NCBI GenBank assembly: GCA_016873755.1
Contig: VGWB01000013.1
Coordinates: forward strand, 1-34,918
Direction: 5' to 3'
DNA from: Ignavibacteria bacterium
Lineage (GTDB): Bacteria; Bacteroidota; Ignavibacteria; UBA10030
DNA: 34,918 bases
Shown here: piece by piece, positions 18,037 to 25,438 of the stretch
Layout: each line of letters starts with the position of its first letter
How positions within the stretch are numbered: the stretch's first letter is position 1
The notes under the pieces: model-generated
What the model was told of the DNA's origin: nothing
The model's database searches: none
What the model saw: the letters and a program-made list of their open reading frames with translations, nothing else
Made by a program: the position numbers and the translations under genes

Positions 18037-18186
18037 GCTACGAACGCCATATGTTTCAACTGTTCTTCGATGCGGGTCATCAGGCATCACGAAGATCCTG
18101 ATCGATTCCCTCCCGTACCTGGCAACGAGAAGAGGGAGCAAGACTGAGCCAACGAACCCGGTTGCACCGGTGAGCAGTATCTTCAT
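18031..18186 (-). pseudogene. 5' fragment of an NAD-dependent epimerase/SDR gene
   Basis: On the minus strand an ATG at 18186 opens 51 codons that begin MKILLTGATGFVGSVLLPLL and continue through IFVMPDDPHRRTVETYG before a stop inside the 32-bp repeat. This is a close copy of the first 50 or so codons of the complete SDR gene ending at 29785 (MRILLTGATGFVGSV..., VFVMPDDPFRRTIDAYD). The similarity is obvious at DNA level and extends a few bases upstream of the ATG. The Rossmann glycine motif is intact but everything after it is lost, so it cannot be an enzyme. It marks a recombination end point. Confidence 0.85.
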
Positions 18187-18364
18187 GAGGTAGGCCTTCC
18201 GAATGAAACTTCGCGTTCGATGGTCACAATATAGGCCAGATTAATATCAGTCGAAAGAAGCCAAAGGGTGTGCAAAGTGCGCCTGACGTGAACAACTCCT
18301 GCCAGCATCGCGGCGCAAGGCCTCATTATCCGGCGTTGTCGTTGTCATCCGGGTGCCAGAAACA
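18187..18364. other. Relic zone without recognisable gene
   Basis: Between the SDR fragment and the LacI fragment I see no motif or promoter. It probably contains decayed sequence from one or both. The 150 bases after the LacI fragment (18507-18656) likewise hold nothing recognisable apart from the ribosome site of the next gene. Confidence 0.4.
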
Positions 18365-18506
18365 CCAGGAGCGGAGCGAAATCGGCAAGAAGGCAGCAGA
18401 GATCCTTATTCGGAACATCGAATCATCGACACTCTTGCCACCCGAGCATGTCGTCCTCGACACGGAGTTCATCGTCAGAGAATCATCGAGGATCTTGAAC
18501 GCCTGA
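18365..18506 (+). pseudogene. 3' fragment of a LacI-family regulator
   Basis: The frame reads SEIGKKAAEILIRNIES, then LPPEHVVLDTEFIVRESS and a stop. That is the C-terminal signature of LacI/GalR-type repressors (GxxAAelLi ... vLptelivReS). The DNA-binding domain and most of the ligand domain are absent, and upstream residues fade into unrelated sequence. It is a relic, perhaps of the regulator that once controlled nearby sugar genes. Confidence 0.65.
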
Positions 18507-18656
18507 TGAGAGGCGCAAGGGAGGCTTGCTCGGGCAAGAACGATGAGGCTCATCTGCTCCTTCGCAGTTCCTCAGTCATTGATGTCCCCGCCAAGCGCAT
18601 CACGCCCGGTATCTCTCGGCGGCACTCTCTATAGTATGCGTTAGGGAGGTAGGTGA

Positions 18657-19529
18657 ATGAGCATCCCTGGGCTGATGATCATCGGTGAATCGATCAACGA
18701 CTCTGTGCCGTCTACGCATGCTCTGTTCGAAGAGAACAACATAGACGGGATTGTCGCGTTGGCCAGATCGCAAGCCGAAAAAGGCGCGGCCTATATCGAT
18801 GTCAATGTCGGACCCCGAACGCCGGCATTCATGGCGGATGTGGTCAAGAGAATTCAAAAGCATGTTTTGCTCCCCCTCTCGATTGACACCCCTGATCCTG
18901 AGATCGCGGCTGCAGGGTTGGAAGCATACGATTCTGAACGTGCGGAGAAACGGGAGCCGATTCTGAACTCAATCTCTGAAGCGCGCGTGGAGATGTTCGA
19001 TCTCTACGCCCGCCAACCGTTCATTCCCATTCTGCTTATTACTGAGGGGATGGATGCGTCCGGTGAAGTGATAATGAGCAGAACGGCTGAACAGAACCTT
19101 GCGACAGCAGAGTCGCTGGTGAGTCTAGCCCGGAGCCGAATTGATGGCATCGCCAACGACCAGATCATTCTCGATCCTGGGATCATGCCCATTGGAAGTG
19201 ATTCAAAAGGGGATCTCAGGCGGCTCATGCGTGCGATGGCTCTGATTCATGAAGACAATGATCTCGCCGGCATCAACATGTCGGTCGGATTGAGCAACTT
19301 CACAACGATGTTGCCTTCGAAGAGGGCAGACGGTTCACCGCTGAAGGCGCCGCTCGAAAGCGCATTTCTCACGATGTCGATGCCGATGGGATTGAATACG
19401 ATCATCGGTTCAGTAAACCGGAAATACTCACTCCTGCCAGATGATCATCCGGCGATGCAATGTCTGAGAGATGTGCTGAAGCTGGAGGGGGTTGACGCTG
19501 TGATGAGAGTAATGATGTATTTCACGTAA
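18657..19529 (+). CDS. Methyltetrahydrofolate methyltransferase-like protein (AcsE/MetH folate domain)
   Basis: A 290-residue TIM-barrel protein of the pterin-binding (DHPS-like) family. It is most like the methyl-H4folate:corrinoid methyltransferase AcsE and the folate domain of MetH. These move a methyl group between H4folate and a B12 protein. Visible motifs are IIGESIN, YIDVNVGP, LSIDTPDP, ILNSISEAR, IILDPGIMPIG and NMSVGLSNFTTMLP, all in the expected order. A strong GGGAGG precedes the ATG. Downstream genes encode a MetV-type protein, MetF and a corrinoid protein, the set of partners needed for methyl transfer. In this context the likely reaction is methyl-corrinoid plus H4folate giving methyl-H4folate, or the reverse; direction is inference. 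Confidence 0.85.
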   Translation: MSIPGLMIIGESINDSVPSTHALFEENNIDGIVALARSQAEKGAAYIDVNVGPRTPAFMADVVKRIQKHVLLPLSIDTPDPEIAAAGLEAYDSERAEKREPILNSISEARVEMFDLYARQPFIPILLITEGMDASGEVIMSRTAEQNLATAESLVSLARSRIDGIANDQIILDPGIMPIGSDSKGDLRRLMRAMALIHEDNDLAGINMSVGLSNFTTMLPSKRADGSPLKAPLESAFLTMSMPMGLNTIIGSVNRKYSLLPDDHPAMQCLRDVLKLEGVDAVMRVMMYFT

Positions 19530-19596
19530 GTCACCAGCGACGGCACACCCATGGACACCAGATGAAGCGAAACTGAGACGACAAAAGGAAATAGCC

Positions 19597-20025
19597 TTGT
19601 TGAGAGACATTGCCACGGTGAACAAGCCTCCTCTGGGTGCGAACGAACGAAGACTCCCACGTCTTGTGCGCTTCTTCGAAGATATCGTGAAGGTGCCGTT
19701 ATTTCGCTGCCAACGTTGCGGTGAGTGCATCCTCTCCTCGACGGCCTTCATTTGTTCTCAGAATTGTCCGAAACGGATGCGCAATGGTCCGTGTGGGGGA
19801 ACGCGTGACGACGGTTCGTGTGAGGTGTACCCCGACCGCGCGTGCGTGTGGTACAAGATCTATGTTCGATCAAGACTGCTGAATCGAGTCAGCTTGTTGT
19901 ACAGATTCAACAGGATCCACAACTGGAACCTGGAAGGCACCTCATCGTGGCTAAACGTCCTCAGGAAGCGGATTGAGTCGCCGATCTGGTTTGTGCGTGA
20001 TGACCAACGAGACATGAGGCCGTGA
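19597..20025 (+). CDS. MetV-type zinc/Fe-S protein (MTHFR C-terminal domain family)
   Basis: A 142-residue cysteine-rich protein with the PF12225-type motif set: CQRCGEC (Cys38, 41, 44), CSQNCPK (Cys53, 57), RNGPCGG (Cys66), CEV (Cys75) and CVWYK (Cys83). In acetogens the homologous MetV partners MetF in methylene-H4folate reductase and helps link it to ferredoxin or other electron carriers. The start is a TTG with AAGGAA 6 bases upstream; no ATG fits. It lies 6 bases before MetF, so the two are surely co-expressed. The N-terminal 30 residues and basic C-terminus look ordinary for the family. Confidence 0.85.
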   Translation: MLRDIATVNKPPLGANERRLPRLVRFFEDIVKVPLFRCQRCGECILSSTAFICSQNCPKRMRNGPCGGTRDDGSCEVYPDRACVWYKIYVRSRLLNRVSLLYRFNRIHNWNLEGTSSWLNVLRKRIESPIWFVRDDQRDMRP

Positions 20026-20031
20026 TCGCAG

Positions 20032-20928
20032 ATGACGTTGAAGGAAAAGATCGAGTCGAATCGCTTCATCGTCTGTGGAGACATCGGGCCGCCACAGAGC
20101 TGCGACGGTGATGTCGTACGAGAGAAGGCGAGGCATTTCAAGGGCTACGTCGACGCGGTGAATATCACCGACAACCAGACGGCGATCGTCCGCTTGTCGA
20201 GCATCGCCTCGGCAAAGATCCTGTTGGACGAAGGGGTCGAGCCCATCATGCAGATGACATGCCGAGACCGCAACCGTTTGGCGATCCAGAGCGATCTGCT
20301 CGGTGCCGCAGCGTTGGACATCCTGAATGTGCTCTGCCTGACCGGCGACCATCAGAAATTCGGCGATCAACCCGAGGCCAAAGGCGTGTTCGACCTGGAT
20401 TCGATCCAACTCATCGCTACCGTCTCTCAAATGAACAGGGGATTCCTGCTTTCCGGATATGAAATGAAGAAAGCGCCGAGATTTCTGATCGGTGCGGCAG
20501 CGAATCCGTTCGCTCAACCGTTCGATATGCGCATCATTCGGCTGCAGAAGAAGATTGAAGCAGGCGCACAGTTTATTCAGACGCAGCCGGTCTTTGACCT
20601 GGTAAGCTTCACGCGGTGGATGGAACGAGTGGTCGCTTTGGGCCTTCACGAAAGAACGGCCATCCTCGCCGGAGTCATGCCGGTGAAGTCACCAAAGACC
20701 TTCCTTTGGATGAAAGAGGAAGTACCCGGCGTAAAGATCAAGGACGAATATGTTGAGAGAATGAGGCTTGCGCGCGATCCGGAGGAGGAGGGCGTCAGGA
20801 TGGCGGTTGAGATCATTCAGGCGCTCAGAGGTGTGAAAGGTGTTCGCGGGATCCATCTGATGCCGGTATTGTGGGAGAGTATCACGCCTGCGGTCATCAG
20901 GGAAGCGGGGTTGAAGGAGAGGGGATAG
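20032..20928 (+). CDS. metF: Methylenetetrahydrofolate reductase
   Basis: A 298-residue TIM-barrel flavoprotein interconverting methylene- and methyl-H4folate. Family features are VCGDIGPPQSCDGD near the start, VNITDNQ, IMQMTCRDRNRLAIQSDLLGA, VLCLTGDH, FLIGAAANPF and AGAQFIQTQPVFD. The divergent, acetogen-like start (IGPP in place of EFFPP) goes with dependence on the MetV partner encoded just upstream. With the flanking methyltransferase and corrinoid protein it would either oxidise incoming methyl groups to methylene-H4folate or supply methyl groups. It is followed by a repeat-like gap before the corrinoid gene. Confidence 0.9.
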   Translation: MTLKEKIESNRFIVCGDIGPPQSCDGDVVREKARHFKGYVDAVNITDNQTAIVRLSSIASAKILLDEGVEPIMQMTCRDRNRLAIQSDLLGAAALDILNVLCLTGDHQKFGDQPEAKGVFDLDSIQLIATVSQMNRGFLLSGYEMKKAPRFLIGAAANPFAQPFDMRIIRLQKKIEAGAQFIQTQPVFDLVSFTRWMERVVALGLHERTAILAGVMPVKSPKTFLWMKEEVPGVKIKDEYVERMRLARDPEEEGVRMAVEIIQALRGVKGVRGIHLMPVLWESITPAVIREAGLKERG

Positions 20929-20954
20929 TGCTGGTCTCGCACGTTGGAGTCTTC

Positions 20955-21046
20955 AACGCAAAGGCGCAGAGTGCGCGGAGAATCACGGAGTGAAATGGTG
21001 AAATCCTCTGCGGTGCTCCGCGTTTTCCACGTCTTCGCCTTGAGAA
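20955..21046. repeat. Interlaced inverted-repeat element
   Basis: Three short segments reappear as reverse complements in the same gap: AAGGCG (20961-20966) with CGCCTT near 21036-21041, CGCAGAG with CTCTGCG, and CGCGGAG with CTCCGCG. The order means the second and third pairs cross rather than nest. It looks like the GC-rich intergenic repeats found in many copies in some genomes. It separates metF from the corrinoid gene, so it may affect relative expression. Confidence 0.5.
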
Positions 21047-21089
21047 CTAGAAGTGGATTGATCTGAGAACGAAACTTCGGAGAATGGTC

Positions 21090-21764
21090 ATGCAGGAAAT
21101 CATTGAGAGGATCGCCATGTGCATTGCTCGAGGCAAAGTCTCTAGATCATCCTGGTTCCCACCTCATATGAAAGACCAGGACGGCGCGGACGAAATTGCT
21201 GCTGAAGCGTTGAGGAACGGCGTTCAACCGGGTGTCCTCCTGGAGGGCTGCATGCTTGGGATGGATAGAATCGGGAAGGAGTTGGGTGAGAACAGAGCGT
21301 TTGTGACCAATCTGATCATCTCCGCCGAGGCCATGAACGCCGTTATGAAACACATCAAACCATTCCTGGAATCGGGTGAGGTGAAGAGCAAAGGAACCTT
21401 TGTCATTGGGACTGTCTCGGGACACGTGCATGATATCGGCAAGAATCTCGTATCGATGATTATCAGAGGCGGCGGATTCGAAGTGATCGATCTCGGTGTG
21501 GATGTGCCAACGAAGAAATTTCTTGACGCGATTTCCCAACACCCGGCGTCTTTCGTCGGCCTATCTGCCTTGCTGACGACGACCATGCGCAACATGCAAA
21601 ACAGCCTCAAAGCCATCAAGCAAGCTCATCCTAACATAAAGGTATTGGTCGGTGGCGCTCCTCTCACACAAGATTTTTGCACTCGCATAGGCGCTGATTT
21701 CTACTCACCCAACCCGCATGAGGCGGTGGAGTATCTGAATAAGCACGTCTCAGGGACTCCCTGA
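21090..21764 (+). CDS. Corrinoid (B12-binding) methyl carrier protein
   Basis: A 224-residue two-domain corrinoid protein of the MtaC/MtbC/MttC type: a helical cap (residues about 30-90, LEGCMLGMDRIGKELG) and a Rossmann B12 domain. The cobalt-binding loop reads GTVSGHVHDIGKN. His114 is the cobalt ligand, but His112 replaces the Asp of the normal DxHxxG motif. LGVDVPTKKFLDAI, VGLSALLTTTM and VLVGGAPLTQDF complete the fold. The ATG at 21090 has GGAGA 6 bases upstream; ATG 21084 lies too close to it. It is the expected methyl shuttle for the methyltransferase and MetF upstream. No cognate substrate methyltransferase (MtaB/MttB type) is visible nearby. Confidence 0.87.
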   Translation: MQEIIERIAMCIARGKVSRSSWFPPHMKDQDGADEIAAEALRNGVQPGVLLEGCMLGMDRIGKELGENRAFVTNLIISAEAMNAVMKHIKPFLESGEVKSKGTFVIGTVSGHVHDIGKNLVSMIIRGGGFEVIDLGVDVPTKKFLDAISQHPASFVGLSALLTTTMRNMQNSLKAIKQAHPNIKVLVGGAPLTQDFCTRIGADFYSPNPHEAVEYLNKHVSGTP

Positions 21765-22331
21765 AAACCACGGGGGTACTCCTTCTCTCCGAGGCGAGTC
21801 TGCAATCAGGCCTGTCTGACCAACCATCGCTGCTGTCAGGAATCAGAAGACGTACTGATCATTCTGAGCTGCTGTGGCTTTCGGTGGAGAAATTGCAGGC
21901 CTGCTGCGACAAAGCACGAGGGACCCACCGCGCTCAGATGATACAACTCTTGATGCACCCATAGCCGTTCCACCGCTGCTTGGACCACTCAAAAGGACAG
22001 CGGCACCACAGGCTTGTGAAGAACATGCGGATCAATAATCTCTGACCAGCTTTTCCGCTGAAATCGTTTGCGCCGCTATCTGGTCAACCCGTGTCCCGGC
22101 GCTCGCAGTATGGTAGCCATCACGAGGTCAGCAAGGTAGCACAGTGCGGTTGGACCACGCAGATACACCCGGGCCAACGATGCCCGCGCAAGAATAGCAC
22201 GGTGGATTACAAAAAACGATGCGTGCGGGACCTCTACGAACCTCTTCTTGTTACCGTCGCTTGCGGTAAGCGACGCTCCCGAAGCTCTCTGCGGAACCAT
22301 TTTGTCCCTGTCGCGGTTGTAGAGTACAAAC
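21765..22331. other. Long gap without recognised gene
   Basis: No coding frame with a family motif is visible. A 74-codon minus-strand frame (22076-22300) and an 85-codon plus frame (22091-22348) overlap each other and match nothing I know; both are probably chance. Confidence 0.45.
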
Positions 22332-22347
22332 CAGACTATTTAGTCTG
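22332..22347. promoter_or_regulatory. Palindromic candidate operator upstream of hemerythrin
   Basis: CAGACTA-TT-TAGTCTG is a perfect 7-bp inverted repeat, 56 bases before a small exported ORF and 216 bases before the hemerythrin gene. The GACT-N4-AGTC core resembles operators of IscR/Rrf2-family redox or NO sensors (E. coli IscR type 1 sites have GACT-N5-AGTC). That link is an inference; a short transcript hairpin is the alternative. Confidence 0.4.
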
Positions 22348-22402
22348 AAAACCATTACGGCTATCCACTTGTGAACACTTCGAACAGTTGGGAGGACGAG
22401 AA

Positions 22403-22531
22403 ATGAGAAATCTATTGCTGAAGGCCACGCTGGGCAGCTTACTGTTCTTCGTGATCGTACCGTTCACGGCAGGTGGTCATTGCGATACAATGCACGGAGC
22501 GGCCGTGAAAGCCGCATCAGACATGGGATAG
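22403..22531 (+). CDS. Short exported HCD-motif protein, probably truncated
   Basis: A 42-codon frame with a strong GGGAGG site 8 bases upstream. It encodes a hydrophobic signal segment (LLFFVIVPFTAGG) and then HCDTMHGAAVKAA before TAG. The HCDT-DGPVV-like start of the mature part resembles the N-terminus of DUF6448-type periplasmic proteins, which are about 100 residues longer. So it looks like the beginning of such a gene cut short by a stop, though a short secreted peptide cannot be excluded. It ends 31 bases before the hemerythrin gene and may share its transcript. Confidence 0.55.
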   Translation: MRNLLLKATLGSLLFFVIVPFTAGGHCDTMHGAAVKAASDMG

Positions 22532-22562
22532 TCGATTAAAATAAAAGAAAGGGAGAATTGCT

Positions 22563-23105
22563 ATGAAACCGACAGAAGACCTTGTACACGATCACACCGT
22601 GATCCTTCACATGCTCAGCGGAGCTGAAAGGCTGGTGCAGTCAATTCGATCAACTCGCACCGTTGATGTCACGAAGGTCGAACAGGTGATCGACTTTTCA
22701 AGACAATTCACCGACCGTTGCCATCACTCCAAAGAAGAGAAATGTCTCTTCGTGCGATTGCAGGAGCGTGGCTTGCCAGCCGATCAAGGGCCGATTGCCG
22801 TCATGCTCCACGAACATCGCGTCGGAAGGGAACTGATCAGGGGAATCGAATCTGCTCTGAAAGAGCATCAAACGGGGAACCAGAAAGCCATCGACTCCTT
22901 GACTGAGACCTTGCAGAGGTACATCGACCTACTCAGAGCTCACATTGCTAAGGAGAACAACGTGCTCTTTCCCATGAGTGATCGCTTCCTTACGGCCGAT
23001 GACCAGAAGTCACTCGAGGATTCCTTCAAGCACATCGAAGAACACGAAGTCGGCAAGGACGTCCACGAGAAGTATCACCGGATGGCACATGAAATTGCGG
23101 AGTGA
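22563..23105 (+). CDS. Hemerythrin-domain protein
   Basis: A 180-residue four-helix hemerythrin (HHE) protein that binds a non-haem di-iron centre and senses or handles O2 or NO. The metal ligand set is visible: His in VHDHTVILHML, His and Glu in CHHSKEEKCLF, His in LHEHRVGREL, and HIAKENNVLFPMSDRF near the C-terminus, followed by FKHIEEHEVGKD. No signal peptide, so it is cytoplasmic. GGGAGA lies upstream of the ATG. The upstream palindrome could be its operator. Such proteins often accompany Fe-S repair or nitrosative-stress functions. Confidence 0.88.
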   Translation: MKPTEDLVHDHTVILHMLSGAERLVQSIRSTRTVDVTKVEQVIDFSRQFTDRCHHSKEEKCLFVRLQERGLPADQGPIAVMLHEHRVGRELIRGIESALKEHQTGNQKAIDSLTETLQRYIDLLRAHIAKENNVLFPMSDRFLTADDQKSLEDSFKHIEEHEVGKDVHEKYHRMAHEIAE

Positions 23106-23445
23106 CACACGCATTTGACCGAAGAAAGCCCCCGTGGCGTCCAGCGCCATCAGGCCTCCCCCGCCGGAGGTTCAGATCAACCTGACAGCCGGGGGAAGCA
23201 ACCCCCGTCTAAAAGGACGTAAGAGTTAGATTCTCCGTCTAGGGCCGATCCTCTCTCGCTCCGCACACAGTGCTCGCGGTGGCACGTGCTGACTGTACCA
23301 GCTGTCGCTCTAACTCTCCGTCGCGGGAGCTGGTGGGAGGTGACCCCGAGAAATCAGTCGGGGTGAGCTGTGCGCGTCCCTCCTCCTGTTGGTCTCGAAG
23401 TCTGCGTAAAGGGGCACGCCCGGTTGTCTCCGGCTGCGTGTCAGC
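23106..23445. other. GC-rich gap with competing hairpins
   Basis: No gene seen. CGGGGG at 23190-23195 can pair with CCCCCG at 23129-23134, 23158-23163 or 23202-23207, and TGGCG/CGCCA form another stem near 23135-23149. Further on, ACCCCGA (23343-23349) pairs with TCGGGGT (23358-23364). None has a T-run. A structured RNA or simply a barrier between convergent genes is possible. Confidence 0.4.
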
Positions 23446-24333
23446 CTAGATCAACGCCCCCTCTTTCCATCCCAGCCTCACGATCTCAATCTTGTTCAAA
23501 TCCGCAACGCCGATCCCGTGCTTTCGCTCCGCTGCAGCGATGTGTGTCACCGGCGGACGCATCGGTGACTCCTCCTTGAAATACTCCTTCCGCCGTGCTT
23601 CGATAATCTTCAGTCCGACTGCATCCACCGCAACCGGATCTGTTCCCACAATCATCCCTTTGTACAGCCATGTATGCTCTTTGTCAAAGTGATGCGGCCC
23701 CGTGCAGTGAAACTGCGGGGTGAGCATCAGCAGGACGTTCAACCGTGTCTTCCCATGCACGTGAGGGAGCTTCCACAGTGCCCCGAGGTTTACGCATGAA
23801 TCCGAGTGATAATCGGGAGGGCTCTGCGTGAACATGATATAGTTCTTCAGGCATCCACCGACTCCGGACCAGTTGTGGGCGCGCATCGGGCGGACGTTGA
23901 TCAGAGCGGTGGCTTGAGTGAAAACGGGATTGAAAAGGACCCCGCGATCATCAATCCCGATGTTCTTCTCCTGCACTCCTGCAGCAACGAGCCGGGATTT
24001 CATGGTCTGCTCGAGGTCTTGCGGCGTGCGGAGGTATCGCCAGACATTTGTCTTGATGCCGACGATGTCTGACGGATTCACCATCTTCTTCCAGGCGTCG
24101 CCGGGTGTCTTGACGTCGAACAGCACGGTCACCGCCTCGTCGATCATCTCATCGATGATCTGCTTGTTGAGCTTCCAATCAGCGTCGACCACGTTGCGGT
24201 GCCGGGTGAGAACCACCTTCGCCTCTTTCTTTACGGCTTGCCGGCCAAGGAACGGCATACCGGCACTCCCAACGACGGCTGCAGCAGCAGTCGTCCGGAG
24301 AAAATCTCTTCGGGTCATTGTGGATTCGCTCAT
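23446..24333 (-). CDS. Tat-exported DUF362-domain protein
   Basis: A 295-residue protein with a twin-arginine signal at its start (TRRDFLRTTAAAAVVG), so it is exported folded, probably with a cofactor. The remainder matches the DUF362 family in its typical stretches: PSDIVGIKTNVW, INVRPMRAHNWSGVGGCLKN, HGKTRLNVLLMLTP and GTDPVAVDAVGLKIIE. DUF362 proteins have no settled function; some are fused to ferredoxin domains, but no Cys cluster is seen here. Its ATG overlaps the stop of the upstream DUF6599 gene by 4 bases, so the two are translationally coupled. Confidence 0.8.
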   Translation of the reverse strand: MSESTMTRRDFLRTTAAAAVVGSAGMPFLGRQAVKKEAKVVLTRHRNVVDADWKLNKQIIDEMIDEAVTVLFDVKTPGDAWKKMVNPSDIVGIKTNVWRYLRTPQDLEQTMKSRLVAAGVQEKNIGIDDRGVLFNPVFTQATALINVRPMRAHNWSGVGGCLKNYIMFTQSPPDYHSDSCVNLGALWKLPHVHGKTRLNVLLMLTPQFHCTGPHHFDKEHTWLYKGMIVGTDPVAVDAVGLKIIEARRKEYFKEESPMRPPVTHIAAAERKHGIGVADLNKIEIVRLGWKEGALI

Positions 24334-25205
24334 GGCAGTTTCCTCCGAACTGATTCGAGGAGAGCTCGCGCTCCTGATTGAGTTCGAGCGTCAAAAACAA
24401 CCGCTATACATGCGCCTTGCCTGATGGCAGCTGTCCACCTCTTGTTCTCCGTCTTCACCGCTCCTGTCTCTCCCGCATCGGGCATGTAATGCGCGGTAAA
24501 TGTGGCATACGCAGTGACGGCCTCTGCGACATTGGGATACTGAATGAGGAGAAGGTGACTCTTGTCGCCGGTGATGCGGACGAGCACCGCATGCGTCTTC
24601 TCGTTCAGCGATAGGAGATTCGCACTGGCAAGATAAAAATGGATATTCAGAATCTCGTGGCGGTAGAAGTAGCGGAGCGTCGCCGGTAGATATTTACCTT
24701 TCGGAAGCAGATCGAGGATCCCTGGTTTTGCGCCTTCTTCTCTGATCGCATCTGCGATGTGTCTGCCGAGTGCAAGCACCGCCTTGGTGGCCTCATCGTT
24801 CTCATGATCGATCATCACGCAGACGAAGAAGCGCCCCTTCCAGAATGTCAGCAGGCCATTCTTATATTCCGCCTCCTGCCCGATCCTTCGCATTGGTGCT
24901 CTTCCCTGCATATTGGAGTACGCTCCAAATGCGTTGCGGGGGAGTCCCATATCGAAAATCTCAACGAGGATCTCTTCCTGGTTGGGCCGGGCGTACCGTT
25001 GAACAAGGAGACGTCTAGATCCGTAAGCGAGGTACACCTCGCCGGCGCCGTCCATATAATCGAAGATCTCCGCACCTGTATAGAAGCGGACGGCCTCAGA
25101 AACAGCCCACTGACCGATTGTCGGCGGAACAAGGCTCTGCATGGCGGATTGCCTGAGCGTATCTGGCTGAGTCATAGCAAGCAAGAAGAACGCGATTAGT
25201 GGCAT
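24330..25205 (-). CDS. DUF6599-type exported protein
   Basis: A 291-residue protein starting with a short hydrophobic segment (LIAFFLLAMTQPDTLRQ) that is a weak signal peptide. The core FYTGAEIFDYMDGAGEVYLAYG followed by VEIFDMGLPRNAFGAYS matches the DUF6599 family, of unknown function. It is found beside DUF362 genes in several environmental genomes, to my knowledge. No ribosome site precedes the ATG and no promoter was recognised in the 480-base gap upstream. Coupled to the DUF362 gene, it probably acts with it outside the cytoplasm. Confidence 0.7.
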   Translation of the reverse strand: MPLIAFFLLAMTQPDTLRQSAMQSLVPPTIGQWAVSEAVRFYTGAEIFDYMDGAGEVYLAYGSRRLLVQRYARPNQEEILVEIFDMGLPRNAFGAYSNMQGRAPMRRIGQEAEYKNGLLTFWKGRFFVCVMIDHENDEATKAVLALGRHIADAIREEGAKPGILDLLPKGKYLPATLRYFYRHEILNIHFYLASANLLSLNEKTHAVLVRITGDKSHLLLIQYPNVAEAVTAYATFTAHYMPDAGETGAVKTENKRWTAAIRQGACIAVVFDARTQSGARALLESVRRKLP

Positions 25206-25348
25206 TGTCAGAATGGTCGAGTTTACCGTAATGATAGCATATTCTCAGGTGAAAAACCCACCCGTCCGGTCGGAACCGTGGCATTCCCCGGCTGTTGCCA
25301 TACAGATTCTCATTGTTGCCACAATGTTTTGAAGCCGTAAAAGTCCAG
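25206..25348. other. Divergent gap before the kinase-type promoter
   Basis: This should hold the promoter of the minus-strand DUF6599-DUF362 pair, but no clear TTTG...TAnnTTTG match is seen on that strand. No gene is visible. Confidence 0.4.
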
Positions 25349-25379
25349 TTGCGTTTGAGTGCAGGCTGGGTTAGCTTTG
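25349..25379 (+). promoter_or_regulatory. Bacteroidota-type promoter, copy 1
   Basis: TTG (25349-25351), 20 bases, then TAGCTTTG (25372-25379). This matches the -33 TTTG / -7 TAnnTTTG pattern. The same octamer with the same spacing lies before the kinase gene and before the activase. Confidence 0.6.
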
Positions 25380-25438
25380 TACGTCGAAATCCGTCCTCTT
25401 CCGCACCGCAACTGTCCCGAATTATGCCCGAGGAGGTG

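Noticed and set aside
22076-22300. Minus-strand 74-codon ORF
   Set aside because: No family motif, no ribosome site, and it overlaps an equally featureless plus-strand frame.
23158-23207. Cobalamin riboswitch
   Set aside because: GGGGGAAGC resembles part of a B12 box, but the GCCACTG element and overall order are missing, and the only downstream gene on that strand is distant.
23343-23364. Terminator for the minus-strand DUF362 gene
   Set aside because: A hairpin is present about 80 bases after the stop but has no T-run on the minus strand.
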